A DNA stretch of 64,000 nucleotides from Pagrus major (taxonomy: Eukaryota > Chordata > Actinopteri > Spariformes > Sparidae), in contig NC_133223.1 of the NCBI RefSeq assembly GCF_040436345.1, forward strand, positions 22,159,613 to 22,223,612, in the 5' to 3' direction. Of the stretch, positions 1 through 14,469 are shown in pieces. Numbering within the stretch: the stretch's first letter is position 1; each line of letters starts with the position of its first letter. The position numbers and the translations under genes are program-made. The notes under the pieces were generated by a model. The model was not told the origin of the DNA. It saw nothing but the letters and a program-made list of their open reading frames with translations, and searched no databases.

Positions 1-3000
1 ATCTGACCTCGTCAGACTGAACGGAAGCTGGTAGGGGGTTAGTCTGGACAGTCAAGGGTTTATCTCGGCTAGCTGAGTTAAGTCTGGGTCAGCTGAATAT
101 GGGCACGGCAGGAGGGGTCACAGTTTTACACAATATTTCAGAATAACCTTTTATATTAAAAGAGGTCGTTAAGTTTTACATGAGCAGTGTAGAGAACAAC
201 ATTTAAAGCAGAAAACCCAACAAACCAACACTGGATGGATATTAACTCTTCATCCAGTTGGATTCTTCTTGAGGTAAACAAAATAAGTCTGTTTGAACTT
301 AAGCCTTGAAATCTCATTTGCTTTAAACAATCTGCCAATGGGCTCAACTTGTTAAGATTTTACTAGAGTTAAGAATGATTTATCCTGTTGCATTAATCTG
401 CCTCATTTTGTCTTAGATATTAACATTAAACAAAACAAAACATTTCTTGAATCAAAGAAAACTGTGCCGAAACAAATGACTTTATCTCTTAAATGGCCTC
501 TTTTTTGAGTCCTCGAGGCTGAATATGTGATGAAATTACTCGTTACGGTGAATGTTTTGCACTGTCAGGATTAATCTGGGCTGGGTGTGATCGACGTGCT
601 TGGATCGAGTCATGTCACTAACCCCTGAGTACAGGCTGGCAGGTAGATTTGTTAAGGCATCCATCTCTACAACATCTGTGTTACTTGTCACTGGGCTTGT
701 AGTGCAGTTCAAACCTATTTAGTCAGTGAACAATTAGACCAATCAACTAAAAAGGGACTTTGCAAATTTCACACAACCACCTCCACCTCTTTTCTTACCT
801 CTTTCCATCTTTTTCCCCAATCACCATATTCCCTCTTAAACATATTCTTCCAGTAATAGGCTATTGCGCCGGTGTGTGTGTGTGCGTGCATGTGCGGATG
901 TGTGTGATCTTCCAGTGCAGTAATCCCATCCTCTTTTCAACTAGTGTAATCCTGTAAATTTCCTCGAGGGAGGGAGGTTCCCACTGACACTTAATCTTAT
1001 ATAAACTAGCTCCTAATCCTGGTAATCTAATAACCTTTTTTATTGTTTGTGCTGCTCTGTGTGCAGGTTCTTTTGTATGCATCTTATTATGAAAAAATAT
1101 GTGATGGAAAGGGGAAAGTCAGCAGAGGCTGATAGAGACCCCTCCATTCATCTGGGTTATATGTATTTTAGCTAAACACAATTTCATGATTAAATCCTTT
1201 AACCTTTTTTGTGCAACTCTCCCTGAACCTGTCTGGTGTAACATTAATCAAATTTCATATTTACTGTGTACATTTTGCCATTCGGAAGTCTCAAAAAGGT
1301 GAATGACCTTGCTCCATTTATTACTCCAGCGCAATTAATTTAATGCCTGATTCAACGCACCCATAATCTTCATTTGGTGTTCCAATTGCTGTGCAGCATA
1401 TCTACGAACAGTTCGAGCATAGTTGTGGGTATTATTATCAAAATAACAAGCAATGAACACGACTGGTGGAGGAAGTATTGGGCAATATGGGACAACGGCA
1501 GAGGTTCACTCATCATTTTGCTGTTTATTTTTTGCTCTTATTTTGCTCTTATGTAATACTTATTAAACTTATTAAATTAACTTATTAAATACTTATGGTA
1601 TTTAATGTTTACCAGTGTTATCATTACAGTATGTTATAGCTTTGGATTGTTATATTATTCTTTCAATAAAAACCTAAAATTTTATGCCCCCAATGTTGTG
1701 TCAATTTTTCCCTGTGGTAACAAAAAGCTATTGAATATCCATATTTTTCAAGGTATTCTAGTATCAAAGGTATCGAAGTTAGAAATTCAAGTATCATGAA
1801 AATGCTACGATGAACCCCAATTCATCAAAGACACAAAATTTTAGTGTGAAGTCAACAGAAATGTTTGGGAATGTCAAAATGACGTTAAATTCTTTATGTT
1901 CACTTGAAACAAATGCTCATCCCTGGTGTGCTTGACCAAATTTTTTTCATGTTTAGTCAAAAAGACATGACTTTTGAGGTCACTGTACTAAAATTCATCA
2001 AACCATTAAAGCCTAATTTGATTACGATCAAGTAATAACACATACTGAACATTGTGCACTTTTGTGAGCATATATATTGATAAATAAATGAACAAGAAAT
2101 ATTGTTGTAAAACTATTTCATAAATGTTGTCATGTTTATGAGATATAGTCCTTTTCTTGTTCAATGAAAGACATTATTAGAACAAGCATTCCAGTGTAAT
2201 GCCAAATATAAAGGTTGTTTTGCTATTTACATATAAAACTACAACCGTTTTTTGTGTTTTTACCAACTGATTGTTTAGAAGTACACACATAAGTTAGTGA
2301 ACATGAGACCAAGCTATACAATTTTCAAAGTTGAGTAAATCCTCCATACTTCATCTAACTGAAAACATTTGACTAGAAACGAAACCTACATTTTTGGTAC
2401 AATATTTACATCAATACAGCTTAAATATCCGATGTTAAAGTGGTACATATTAAGCTCCATGACCAGCATATAAATCATGGACTCAGCATGTGTCAGGTGC
2501 AGTATGTTGTGTGAGGTAATGTGTGATCTGAATAGAGTTCGGCTGGAGCAGATGGTCAAAGATTAAAGCCTAAAAGAAGAGAGCTGCTTCCCCTCCCCCC
2601 TGAGGAGTCAACCCACATGTTGCTTTAGTGAAGGACGCACACACTACACACACAACAATGTATCTGTGAGAGTGTCTAGTGTTTGACAGTGGATATCTCA
2701 GAATAAAGCTCTGTGGTATTTGTCGGTAGTCAGTGATAGTCACACTGAAGTTATTTGATAGGATTGGTCTGTCACAGAACATTTAATAGCTTTCAGAAAC
2801 AGCCAGATAAAAGAGGGATACATCATCTAGTCGTCTGTTCTAATTGACTACCAGCGTATACAGTGTAAATTTCTGTTTTTGTTCTGTGTGTGGGTTTGCA
2901 TGCGTGTAGGCACGAGTGTTTATTACATAACAGAAAGAGGGACGACTCGCCTCCCCAAAGACGACATCTAACAACATTAAACGCAACACTTCAAAACGAG

Positions 3001-6000
3001 GAAATCATTCATGCTCCTTCCTCGTGTCTAACTTGTAAGCTTTTACGCTCTGAATTCCCACGGATCTCCGACAAGTTCAGAGCCGCAGATCACACGCTTT
3101 ACAAAGCGTCTGGTGACACTTTCGACAATATGGTGGGAAACGGGAAAAGCCAGCGTGCCAGGCGATGAGAAGCAAAGAATCTTGCATCAGCTGTGACTCA
3201 GCACTTAGTCCACTTGTACAATCGCTGTTCAAAAAAACTGATTTAACTTGATTTGATTGACATTAAATGATATCTCAAGTAGAAAAAATACATTCTCTCC
3301 TTGATGAAAATGCAGACTACTACACACATCACTTTCTCAGGTAACATTCAACCTTACAATCGACAATATAATCCTCATCTTACTTGTTGCTCAGCTACAA
3401 GAAGCCTGACATTTCTTGTTAATCTGGAGCATAGTGACATTTCATTAACCTCCTGTTGTTGTTAATGCGACTAAACGCATCTCTCACTCTCCCTGGCGTG
3501 AATAAACGGACTTTTAACATATCTTAGGTGCATCTATACCTGAACTTGATGGGTTTTAGCATTTTTCTGAATACAATTATCCAAGACGCGTGTTAATGGA
3601 GGTGGAGGAAAGGTCACAACATGCTGTTCACTTGAGTGCTCTCGGTCTGTTTCCTCATTTAGTTGAGAAAGAAAAGAGGAGATTTTATTCCTCTGCAGCG
3701 CTGTCATTCAGCAGCTCCTGTGTCGGGCCTGTGCCGCAGACCTTAGGGGGGCGTCGCCATCAACCTCTGTGCTCCATCAAGACAACCCATTAAGAGGAGC
3801 AGGATGGGAGGCAGAGCAGCAATATTGAAGCATTTCAATAAGTGATGTGAGAGGCAATTATCCTGACGAAGGCTGTAAAACGAGTGATTTATGTAAGCGC
3901 AAGTACAGTATGTTACCGACTGTTCTCTCGTCACAGGAAGGGATTAAAAAAAAAAGAATGACTATATACATTATAAAGCAATATTTTGTGAAATTATGAC
4001 AGCATGAAGGTGGATTCTGACACACAACAAATTAAAAACCAAACAATGAAATATGGCCAAAAACCATTTAAAAAACGAGACATTTTGGGAAGCTCTTTTC
4101 TGTTTAGCGCCGTCATAGATTATTGCACCTTGATTGACAGGATCTCTGTCGCAGCCCTACTCTCCTATCATCTTGTGAGGCCTGTCATCAATGCATGAAG
4201 AATTCCTGACGGACAGATGAAAGAGGAAAACGTAGGGAGGGCTTGGGGATGTTCGGGATATATGGTTGATATTTATTTCATGGAGGCGGAGGGTGGTGGG
4301 AATTTGAGGGGCACTGGGTGGGAAGACAGTTGTCTCTGGATCATCTCTGGATCATCTCAGGGGTTTTGGCTCTCTGATAATGAGCAAGGTGATTCCCAGT
4401 CTCTGAACTGCTCACACACTCAATGATACCACGGAGGGTTGGACCAGTATTGTATTAGTTTGCTAATATACTGTATCGTATCAGGCCTGTAATTATGTGA
4501 TGTTAGAAAAGTGTTATCCAGCTGCCAATAAGATGTCCTCAATCTTAATTGTTTCTAACATTTTGATCAGCTTTCCAGTAAGTATATATGTGCTTCCGTA
4601 CAAAGACAACATTTGTTATCATTGCTGTTTTTTTACACGACCGATACTTGAATTAAAAAAATTCTGATATCAGTATATAGGCCAGTATAAACAAAGTGTT
4701 TGCAATGATCACTTAATTGGGGATATCAAACATAATTTACAGTTTAATAGTAATTGCCACAAGTCAAAAATGATATCAGTACCCCAAACATATTTTTCTG
4801 CATCATAATTGCTAAAAAAAGTGTTTTCATACCGGTGTATATCGGACAACATGCAGGCCAATACCGATACATCAATGATAGGCCATGGTGTGACTAACTG
4901 GCATAGATGTATTCTTTGTATTCTTCTTCATTGTGACAGATCGGGACAAATGCATGTACCATTACACCCCTACTGCACTATAGGGGTATAATGGTTTGTG
5001 TATTTGCGCAAAGCTCAAATGCACCTAATGCGGAACCAAAGAAGCCTGAGCTCTGCCCCGAAAAATTAAGCCATACATCATTAGCAACAAATGCTGAGGT
5101 TAGCCCAGTATTCTGTTCCCTGTCAGCTAAAACAGCTACAGAACAACAGTTGTGGATGTAGGCTATGTGATTGGAAAGACATGCTAATGCACATTTGATT
5201 GGTATCATCGAAATGAGAAGAAACACATCCTTAAGGATCACTTTATTTCCCAGTCTCCCAAACTCGCACTGAACCGCAAATCCTAAACCAGGCTATGAAC
5301 TGAACCATGACGTCTGGGCACCATTAAAATCCCTATTGTAATTACAAGATTACAATGGTCGTTATGCTGTTGAGATATTTACAGTGCAACCTCAAAAGAA
5401 ATTCGATTCGATTATAGCAAAACAATCATAAACCTGAAGTTTCTCTAACTGACAGGGCATTTAGCTGTATCTCTGTGCCCACACACTCTTCTCTGGAGCT
5501 TGTTATAAGACATTCTACAAAATGCAGGAAACCATTCAGTGTTACTGAATCAGATGAAGCCGGCTGAAAGAAACTAAATTACGGCATTATGTCACAAAAT
5601 AAAGCCTGAGAAGCACTAAACATCACACATTCACACATAAGATATCAAAGTGAAAGACACTGAGGGGGATTTTTTTTCCTTTAACACAAGCACATAATAC
5701 TGTAAATCATACCCACACACAAGCATACACTCCCACACACAGACTGAGTGATACATGGACAGTGTGCACACACACCAACACACACTGATGTGAGACACAC
5801 ATACTTAGAGGAGCGGAGAGGCAACGGTGAGCTGTGACTCACCCTTATGTTTTTCCTGGTTCAGCCCACACATGTTTTTCTATCAGCTCTCTATCTGCTC
5901 TGTCATGCACTGCTGGGTGAACAGAATGTGGCTCTATAGAAATAGTTACATCCTATGGACCGCCAAAAATAAATCCCCCATTCAAAACTCTAGTTGTGTC

Positions 6001-6977
6001 TTTTGTTTATTTATTTATTTGTTGCTTTCTTTGTGTTATATGCAGCAGAAATATGCTTCTCAAACAAGCCCAGTCTCAAGATTTTCAAGGAACTTCTTGT
6101 GCTTTGGAAGAGAGACTCCACCAACACCTCAAGCAACGGTAGCTCACCTGCTGTCATCTATGTCAGCCTGCAACTGGGGTGTATCGATCCACTGATCACG
6201 GATCCTGATAAAAACACTCAAGATGCTGGTGAATTTCCATTATCAGGATAATATAGAATATCCTGACATGAGTGACTTGAAAAGCTACATTTCTATATTG
6301 ATTTCCTGATTTATTAATCCTGCATCTTCCCAGTCATTCTAAAATCCTAAGCCTGTAACCATGGCTGAAGGAACTGGATATGTGGAAATCAAAATCAAAA
6401 TGTATGGCCCATCTGTGAAGCAATATAAATATTTGTTCCTTAATAAAATGTATGGTAAATTATTTCTAGTATGTTTAAGCGGCATTTTAAGATTTTAAGA
6501 ACAAATTTTGATGATTGTCGGGATAATATTGTGAATTGCAGTTTTTTGACAGGATAATCGTGACATAAAATGTTCATATCATCCACATATCATTGATGCA
6601 AAGTGAAAACATTTATCCACGTCGTCATCGTTAAGATTGAAATTCCCCTGGCACGTCTATGTCAAGTTTTCCATCCATGTGCATCCCTTTCCTTAACATT
6701 AAAACAATGCTAGCGCTAGGCAGGTAATGGCAAGCAGTCAAGAAAAAAACTATTTACTTAGTTTGCTTAGACAATATTAGGCTGAAGAAACGTGCAATGA
6801 AATTCAACTGTGATGTTCGGTAGGGAGATGCAGTGATTAAACTAACGATGAGTAAGAAAAAGTTTAAATAATAAATCTAATTTATTAAGCTATGAGTAGA
6901 AGAAAAGTCACTAGGCTAATTTATGCCATCTAAAATGCCATAAGCTTACGCTAGTAATGGTGATTACAAAAAACAAT

Positions 6978-7056
6978 TGTTTTATCGTTACTTTAATTGT
7001 TTTATCCTTACTTTATTTGTTTTATCCTTACTTTAATTGTTTTATCCTTACTTTAA
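6978..7056. repeat. 20-bp tandem repeat, four copies
   Basis: A 20-base unit (ttgttttatccttactttaa) is repeated four times head to tail with only one or two substitutions between copies. It is a small minisatellite with no coding potential. Confidence 0.9.
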
Positions 7057-9609
7057 GGCAAACTTTAATGCATTTAACTAGTTAAAATTACTTACAATTA
7101 TTTATTTCTTGTTTTTTATGGCAAAAGGCAGTAAAAAAGGTGGTGGCAGCTTCTGTTTCTTCTTCTGTAATGGATTGTGTTAAACTGGTGTATGATATCG
7201 TCTCATATTGATCACAGACTTGGCAAACTTTGTATTGTTGTCCAAAGATTTGATATAATATCTCTAGAAGCAACATTTTCAGGTTCTGAAGCGATCCATA
7301 TGCCCTGAAATTTGCATTACACATAGAAAGGATTGTGGATTATTGCAGAACTGTTATATTAGACCTATTAGCTCAGTGGATCACCAACTTAAATATAAAG
7401 CCTGGAATAACTACAGAAAATAAGGCTTCAAGATATTAAATATTAAAAGCTATCTTACTTAAAAGTTACATTTCTTGCGAGTGTGCAGCAGCTTCATCAC
7501 TAAAAAGATTCACTAATGGAGGTTCAGTGTGCTACAAACAGCAGTGGTCCATCCTGAACTCAGCGCTGTCAGGAAGACGGATAGAGTCCGGGTGTTCGGA
7601 CGGACTCTGGTGGGTTTCACTGATCTCAGCCTCCTCAAACTAAAGGTCAGCTGGCTTGATCCCAAGTGTCCCTCAGGGCAAAAAAAAAAAATCAGAGTTT
7701 AAGAACAGAGGCCCAACATGACAGTTAAAAAATGGGAATATCACTGTAGCAGGTAGAAATCTGTCACTGGACAAAGTGGATATCCTTTAGCTGCAGGTCA
7801 GCCGAGGTCAGCCTCTCCTGAAGCACGGCCAAGAATGGAAATGACTTGAGCTTTAACTTGGCCCGCTCCCTGGCAGGACTGTCAAGTGCACAACAACTGA
7901 GGTCAGCGTTCTGCAGTCCATAAGCATTTTAATGCCTAGCTAGGGTTACGACTTATACTTTCTATTTTCTTTAATGATGGAGCAATCAGTGAGCTTTCCA
8001 TTCTGTGGATGTAAGATGATTGTAAAGGCACTAAAATCTGATTCTCTCAGGTAAAACATGAAATTTGACAGGTTTGACAGTGGAGATATTCAGTTGGGAA
8101 AACTTTAAAAAGCACTTACAAGGAGGAAACAAGGAGACAGATAACTAATATTTGGATCCAACATACAGCACATTTGCAGTAAAAATTTAAGTCTTAGCAT
8201 CAGAATTTAGAATAACTAGTGACAGAAAGTAACTAAGTACAGTGTATTGGTTTTTTGCATTTGGAGAAGGAGAAGGAGAAGACTATTGTCGCGCTCATGA
8301 TGGGTTTGAAATTTGCAATACTTACACTATTTCTGCTACTTTACACGTCCACATCACAACATTTTGGAGGCAAATTGGTGCTTTTTACTTCACTGCATAT
8401 ATTTAATAACTTAAGTTCATAGTTACTTTGCAGATTAAGATTATTCAGTAATGATTATTTTATTATTAAATGCACAAAGAAAACACAATCTGGTAACCCA
8501 TGAGACAGATGGGCATGACATTTATTTCTTGAACCCATCATAATGGATCTGCATTACTACCTACAGCTGAACATACAACACAATACACAGACCTCACTGC
8601 TGCAACCTGCTTTATCCTTTAAGTATTTTACTGTAGGTTAATTTATTTTATGCTGAACAGGAAGACATTGTTCAATCAGACATTCAGTCACATGACCGAA
8701 CCTGTATGTGAACATCTGCTCTCGAGAAAGACACTGAGTCTTCCAGCTAATGTTTCTCTTCTGTAAGCGACCCTGACCTGAAAGAAAACCTACAGGTGTC
8801 AATAACTGTTTATTGTCACACATTACCACCACGTAGGTATCCTTGGCCCTGTGCCCTCAACTGTGAAGCTGAATAGAAGCAGCCAGCTAATGAACAACAG
8901 CCGAGCACTTTGTCAATGACATGCTGCTGTAGCTGTTTCTGGGCCTTGTGTTCAGCTTTGTTTATTTCCTCTCCTTACCCTTGAAAAGAAGAGAGGTCAA
9001 CTTCACGTGCAGATATAAAGGCGCGAAACGGTTTTGAAGTGACATTCAATATTGCCAATAGAGCATGTTCAATAAACAGCTTGTTTCGTTAAGTCATTTA
9101 TTTGTCTTCAATAATTAAAATTGTGTCACATTTTTGTAGCTTGAGCCTTTAGTTTATTTCTGTACTGGACATCTGCTTCTTTCCACCTCGCTCACCCCAA
9201 TCTCAAAGTAAACACTACTGTGTGGAGATGGGGGATTTTCCCTCATGGGTTGCCATACTTTTTTTTTTAACACAGCTTCTCTGAAATTGTTAGAATATAT
9301 TAAGCAAATATAGGCTACATCAGATATAGTGTTAAGTTATAAGGGACTAAAACATTCCAATGTGGTCATCATTACTTGTGTCTTGTCAACTAAACTTGAC
9401 TCAACATTCAATAATTATAAATTCCTCCAATCATCGTTTTCAAACAAAAAATAGCAATCATTGCCTTACTACAGCTTGTCAAATGGGTGTTTGCTGCTTT
9501 TTCTCTTTTTTGTCTTGTGTAAAGATAAACTGAATATCTTTGGCTTTAGTACTGTTGTGTCATAAAAAAGAGAAGAAGAAGTCATGTGAAGATGTCAGGA
9601 CATTGTGAT

Positions 9610-9980
9610 TAAAGCCCGAAAGATATATCGGTTGGCCAATATTATCGGCTGATATTGGCAGAAATATGACAGATATTTCGGGTTCGGTATATATATTGTT
9701 CGGCATGTCCTGAACATAATGCAGAAAAGATACTTGGGATGATTTATAATTCCCAGGAAATTTTACTTTTTCTTTGCTCTAATGTAATTTATGGACAATA
9801 AAGTGTTAAGTATCCTGCCTACATTACATGAATATCCATCTTTAAAGTGTTTGATAACCAAATTTGAGGGATCATCGCAAAAATGTGTGCTTATGTAAAT
9901 TTTCTGAGTACATTAGAATAACAACCAATATATGGATATCAGAATTTTTTTCTCTAATTGGGATTGGTATTTTTATTACT
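9610..9980. repeat. Diverged interspersed repeat, related to 57.77-57.89 kb
   Basis: The block from about 9838 ('gtgtttgataacc' onward, with 'gagggatcatcgca' and 'tatggatatcag') resembles the block starting at 57771 in heg1 intron 1 ('gtgtttgataacc', 'gagggataattgca', 'ggtatccag'). The shared order of words shows two copies of one old dispersed element. No open frame is present. Confidence 0.55.
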
Positions 9981-11289
9981 CTTTTCAAACATTTTGGAGA
10001 CCAAACGGGGCTCTAGGGTGAGACTATTTTGGTCGCACATGCACCAAAAAATCTATCAAGTGTGACATTTTCATTAGTTGCACCGGTGCACCTGATGAGG
10101 AGTTCAGAGAACCTTAATCTTTTTTTAGAAATTAAATTAAAATGTGTGGAAAAGTTAGCCGCACCAGTGCAACCAGTTTACAGTCTAAGTTAGCCTGGAG
10201 CCTTGTCAAACAATCAAACCATTACTAAAAGAAAACAATCAATAATGAAAATGATAGTTAGTTGCATCCCTCGTTGAGCGTTAGCGTATGCATAGGATCA
10301 TCTTTTCACTGCTTCACAGGCATATTGACCATCAAGCTAATCTCCCACAAAACCTGGAGTACTTTCGCCTCGGCAGAGAGAAAGAAAGATTAGCAGCGAG
10401 CTGGCTGACATGCCCGTTGAGTGTGTTGGTGCTGCTGCTGCCAAAGCTACCACCGAGTGTCTCTCTTCTTTCATAAAGAGCCTCTTCCTCATTCTCTGTC
10501 TCACACACACAAACACACACGCAGCATTACGTCAATCGTGACAAGTAAGAACTGTCTGTTTGTGGGGTTGTGTGTGTGTATGTGCCCAGCTGACTAAGTA
10601 TCTTTGTAGGAATCAGGATAAGATCGTCTCGCTGACACACAAGGCTTATGTAAAGCTGACCTACAGTACCTGGCACCACACAAGTGTGAATCGGCCTGCT
10701 GCAGTGTTACCTAAGCTGGCACCTCTGCATGAACTGTTCACGCTGACAGCCAACTCTAATGAAGACAATGAAAGCAAGCAATCGACTGAATGTTTCCATT
10801 TTCTATGCATGAAATGTAGTTGTCATACTTCACAGCCTGACAGATTTTACCAACCTAAACCCATTCACCAGAATAGATGTTAGTTAGAATAGTTGTCACT
10901 ATTCTTGAATCTCACGCAACAAGAGTGTGCAACAAGAGTCCATTTGGGCAAGCGACACATGTGGTGAGACAACAAATTCCCAGTTTAACCTAAGTATCCA
11001 AACAGTCTTATCAGGAGCTGAAAACGTGGTGAGGTGAACGTCACATTTATTGTCCAAACTATCTGCTGTCGATTTCCACAATTATAACTGACATTGCAGT
11101 GGGGGGATGTTCACCTTCTTTTTATTTAAACTGTCTTCCAATCAAACCCATCAATTCCCTGAAGACTTTTAAAAGCAACTACAGTAAACTTGTTTGAATA
11201 CCAAATGTTCCCATTTCACATTAATACATTTTGTCTGAGGTGGATATCTAGAAACTGTCTGTGCCCTTATCTCTGTCTGCCTTTTCTAA

Positions 11290-11420
11290 CTCCAGTGGGA
11301 GTCAGCCAGTCTCCCCTGCAGGTGGTCTAAAATGCTGCCACCAGGCTCCTGACTGGCAGTACACTTAATCCTCAGTGCTAGACTCCGTTCACTGGTTATC
11401 AGTCAAATAAACAATCGGTT
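11290..11420 (+). mobile_element. LINE reverse-transcriptase remnant
   Basis: The plus strand reads a decayed version of the region just after the reverse-transcriptase core that many teleost non-LTR elements share: a Val-Gln-Asn-Ala-Ala-Ala-Arg-like stretch ('gtctaaaatgctgccaccag'), then a Leu-Thr-Gly-like piece, then 'cactggttatc' at the usual His-Trp-Leu-Pro position. Frames are broken, so this is a dead fragment. The subfamily is not resolved. Confidence 0.45.
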
Positions 11421-11830
11421 GTCAAGTTCTGTTTTAACAGCACTGACTTTTTAGGACTGTTTTCCGTTTCTGATCATATTACACTTTCAGGTTCTCTCAC
11501 TCTTCTTCCCAATTACTGTTACCAGTTGCCTCTTGCCAGGGACAACCCTGGGGAGATTTTCAGTATTGAGACTGTCTGCCGTTTTTTGTTTAGTTTTTTG
11601 GCCATTTTAAGTGCTCTGTGTTGGATCTTAATGTGGGCTTAACTCCGGGCTTGATTATCCTATTTAAACCAAAACCCCAGGCTATGTTAGATACTCACCT
11701 TGTTCTTAATTTATTCACAGAAAAACTACATATACTGAAGTCATTTGCAAGTCTCAAGCAAGTCCCAAGTCATTTTGTCTTGGACAAGTCAAGTCACAGG
11801 TTCTGTTGCTGAGTCAGGTCAAGTGACAGA

Positions 11831-11831
11831 G

Positions 11832-11861
<30 letters not shown>
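11831..11861. repeat. (GAA)n microsatellite
   Basis: About ten perfect GAA triplets in a row, in non-coding DNA. Confidence 0.95.
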
Positions 11862-11862
<1 letters not shown>

Positions 11863-13653
11863 GGACTAGAGAACCAGACACGTTGTCGCTGGTGTGGACG
11901 TTTTTCTACAGTTTCCCAAGAAGACAACACAATTGTAATCTGAAATACATCTTCCACGAGGGTTCAGAGTCAGGGGGAAAAGTCTGTTTTAACACAACAA
12001 ATGTAACCGGAGCTAAGGAATATTAAAACGTCTACCTTTGTTCACTACATCTCAGCCTTTCTCACCCTCAGGTGTGCATAAACCACAGGCTATGAACTTC
12101 TTTTTAAAATACATAAATGTGAAATTATCGGTATCGGCAATGAGAAACCTATAATTATCATTATCTGCTGAAAAAAATCCTTACCGTGCATCCCTTAATC
12201 AAGATATTACTGACCAATTTATCTAACCTGTTTGAAAAGTATGACAATAGAATGAAATTGTATTGTTATTACTGATGTTCAATGAAAAAATGTAATCACA
12301 CAAAAAACAAATAACTTCATCAGAGCTTATCTAATCTTCTCTTCTTCTCAATTAAAATTATTGCGTCCCCATAAGTGAAATACTGACAGTTGCAAGTCAT
12401 TAAAACAGTAGCTTGAGTTGACTCGAGTCCAAGTCACCATGACTCAAGTCTGCATCTCTTTGTACTGCATCTGCATTCATCCACACCCTTATTGTACAAG
12501 TCAAGTTCATTTGGCATCGCTACAACAGTAGGAGCGAAGAAAAGCCATGAAAAAGACTGTCTCTTTAGCGCTCATCTGATTCCTCGCTCTGATATCTGAC
12601 TGACACCAGGCCTCCACCTGTATTGACGGCACAGACAGTGATTCATTAGCTCAGGTACAGACCCCCCACGCATCACCTTGACATCTGCACTTTCAGACGA
12701 TGCACATGTTAAATACTTAATGAATATTCACTTATCTTCCATCAAATGAGTTCTTTAAATCAGCTTGTAACGAGTAACGAGAAAACAGGCACGTCATTCT
12801 GAAGACTAGGCAGCACATCTCATCTCAGAGGTCCACTTCCCCTCTTAGCCTTTACCCAAACACAAACACAATCGGTCAACTCGGCCTGCCTGCCTTGTCA
12901 CTTAGACTTCGACAAAATCTATATCGAGTGTTCAGCGCTAAAACGGCATGCAAACACGATCGTACACAATCAAACAAAGGCTATCATAAACTGTAGACCC
13001 CAGGGAAATTATGCAAGAAGATGAAGCAGAAGACACAGTACATTTCCATGTTGGTGTGTGGCGAATCTCCAGAATGTTTGCATAACCTCTGTCCTTCATA
13101 AGACTCGGAAGGAGAGAGAATCATGTCGGTTTACAGCTGAATGTCCTCCTGAGCTTTAACGATTACGGAGGCCACCAACCAAACCTATAGGGGGAATGGT
13201 AAAAACCGATTGACTACCAGCCTGTCTTCCAGGAGTGTGAACCCGATCACTCCGAGCTGCTGCCTCATCTCGTATGCATCAGGCATTTAAATGTATAAGC
13301 ACACACTGCTGGAGAGTGGGCACGACAGAGAGGAAATCAATAGCCAGCTCCTGTATGTAAATGAGACTGGACTGAGGCTGACAAGTGTTTGAGACATCTA
13401 TCATGTTTAGGCTCGCTATGTAATATCCAGTCAGTTTTAGGTGTAACAGCCCAGACTGCTTTAGCTGCATTTGCAGATGAAGCAAAGGGTTGAATGGACA
13501 GATCAGACCTACAGCTTTCCCACATGATTTCAAATGGAACCAAATCAGCTGTAAATCGGCGATGACGAAGACAAACATGCACATATTGGGCTTTAATTTG
13601 GGTGATCAATCAGCAAAGGGCCAGCCAATATGACTCAGCACCTGTATTTGCAC

Positions 13654-13684
13654 CCCTCTCTCTCCCTCTCCCTCTCCCTCTCCC
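13654..13684. repeat. (CCCTCT)n microsatellite
   Basis: A short pyrimidine run of five to six CCCTCT-like hexamers. Confidence 0.85.
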
Positions 13685-13931
13685 AGGAGGCAGCTTAGCA
13701 CAGATCATAAACCACTATTACATTTTCTATAGGGGCGTTTTCTCAATGATTTTCTCACAGTGACCTCACGTTATAGCTTTCTATAATGTCTCACAGGATT
13801 TACTACAGCACTGCCAGCGCAGCAAGCCAAGTTCCCCGCAGTGACCGCAATAGGTAGAGCATAACAATGCAGACACTATCCTCTACAACAACACATAACC
13901 GATCATATCCAATCAATCAATCAAGTCTTAC

Positions 13932-14460
13932 CTATCTCTGAGACGTGCTTCCTTGATCTGTTGCTCAGCTGTGATTTCATGTCAGACTTAATTCCGCAGC
14001 ACTGCTCACCTAACCTGGCTGGAGACAAGAGATGAGACAGCACAGACTCATGAGAAGCCAGACCCAGATCTCCTGGAGACGAACAATGCGTCCTTTCTCC
14101 ATCCACGCAGAGAGGGGCACCTCATCATTTCAGCCTCACTGCCTGCTCAAATGCTCATTCGCTGTCGGGCTGGAAACACTCCCCATCCGCTATCACCAAG
14201 CTTTTTTTTTGTTGAGTCATTTGCCATTCACACACATTCGCTCGTACAATCACGCTGTTATAGAAATGAAGAAGTCCTTTTTTTTTTTTTACCTGTTCGG
14301 TGCAGTGTCTCTCGGTGCAACTCCCGGTCTGTCGGACACACGGGCTCCGCAGCCTGCATTTACCGTAATGACGGGACTAGTCACGCCACACCGATCGCGT
14401 TGCTACAGTGCTCGCGCAATTACGGTGGTGCGCTCCACACGTTACATTGATTTTAAATAT
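13932..14460 (-). promoter_or_regulatory. Candidate promoter and first exons of an unidentified minus-strand gene
   Basis: Around 14300-14440 the sequence is clearly richer in CG dinucleotides than its surroundings. On the minus strand a candidate exon ends at 14293 before a GTAAAA donor (CAG|GTAAAA). A second candidate exon, 14018 to 13932, has a pyrimidine-rich TCTCCAG acceptor and an AG|GTAAGAC donor; it holds an ATG that opens a 16-codon frame up to the donor. If real, the transcript would continue leftwards through the gene-free region and out of the window. I recognise no protein family in the short frame, so this could equally be chance splice signals. Confidence 0.3.
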
Positions 14461-14469
14461 GGAGAAAAT

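Larger units (their letters stand above)
1..13900. other. Gene-free AT-rich region with scattered repeats
   Basis: No exon pair with open frame and matching splice phase could be assembled on either strand. Open frames here are short and interrupted, and none resembles a known family. The stretch holds GT/CA-rich runs (about 880-905, 5700-5800, 10500-10580), diverged repeat pieces rich in 'cgatac/atcgg' words (about 4440-4900, 9610-9980, 12120-12200) and the specific repeats listed separately. It could be intergenic or a long intron of the transcript that may start near 14.4 kb. Confidence 0.6.
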
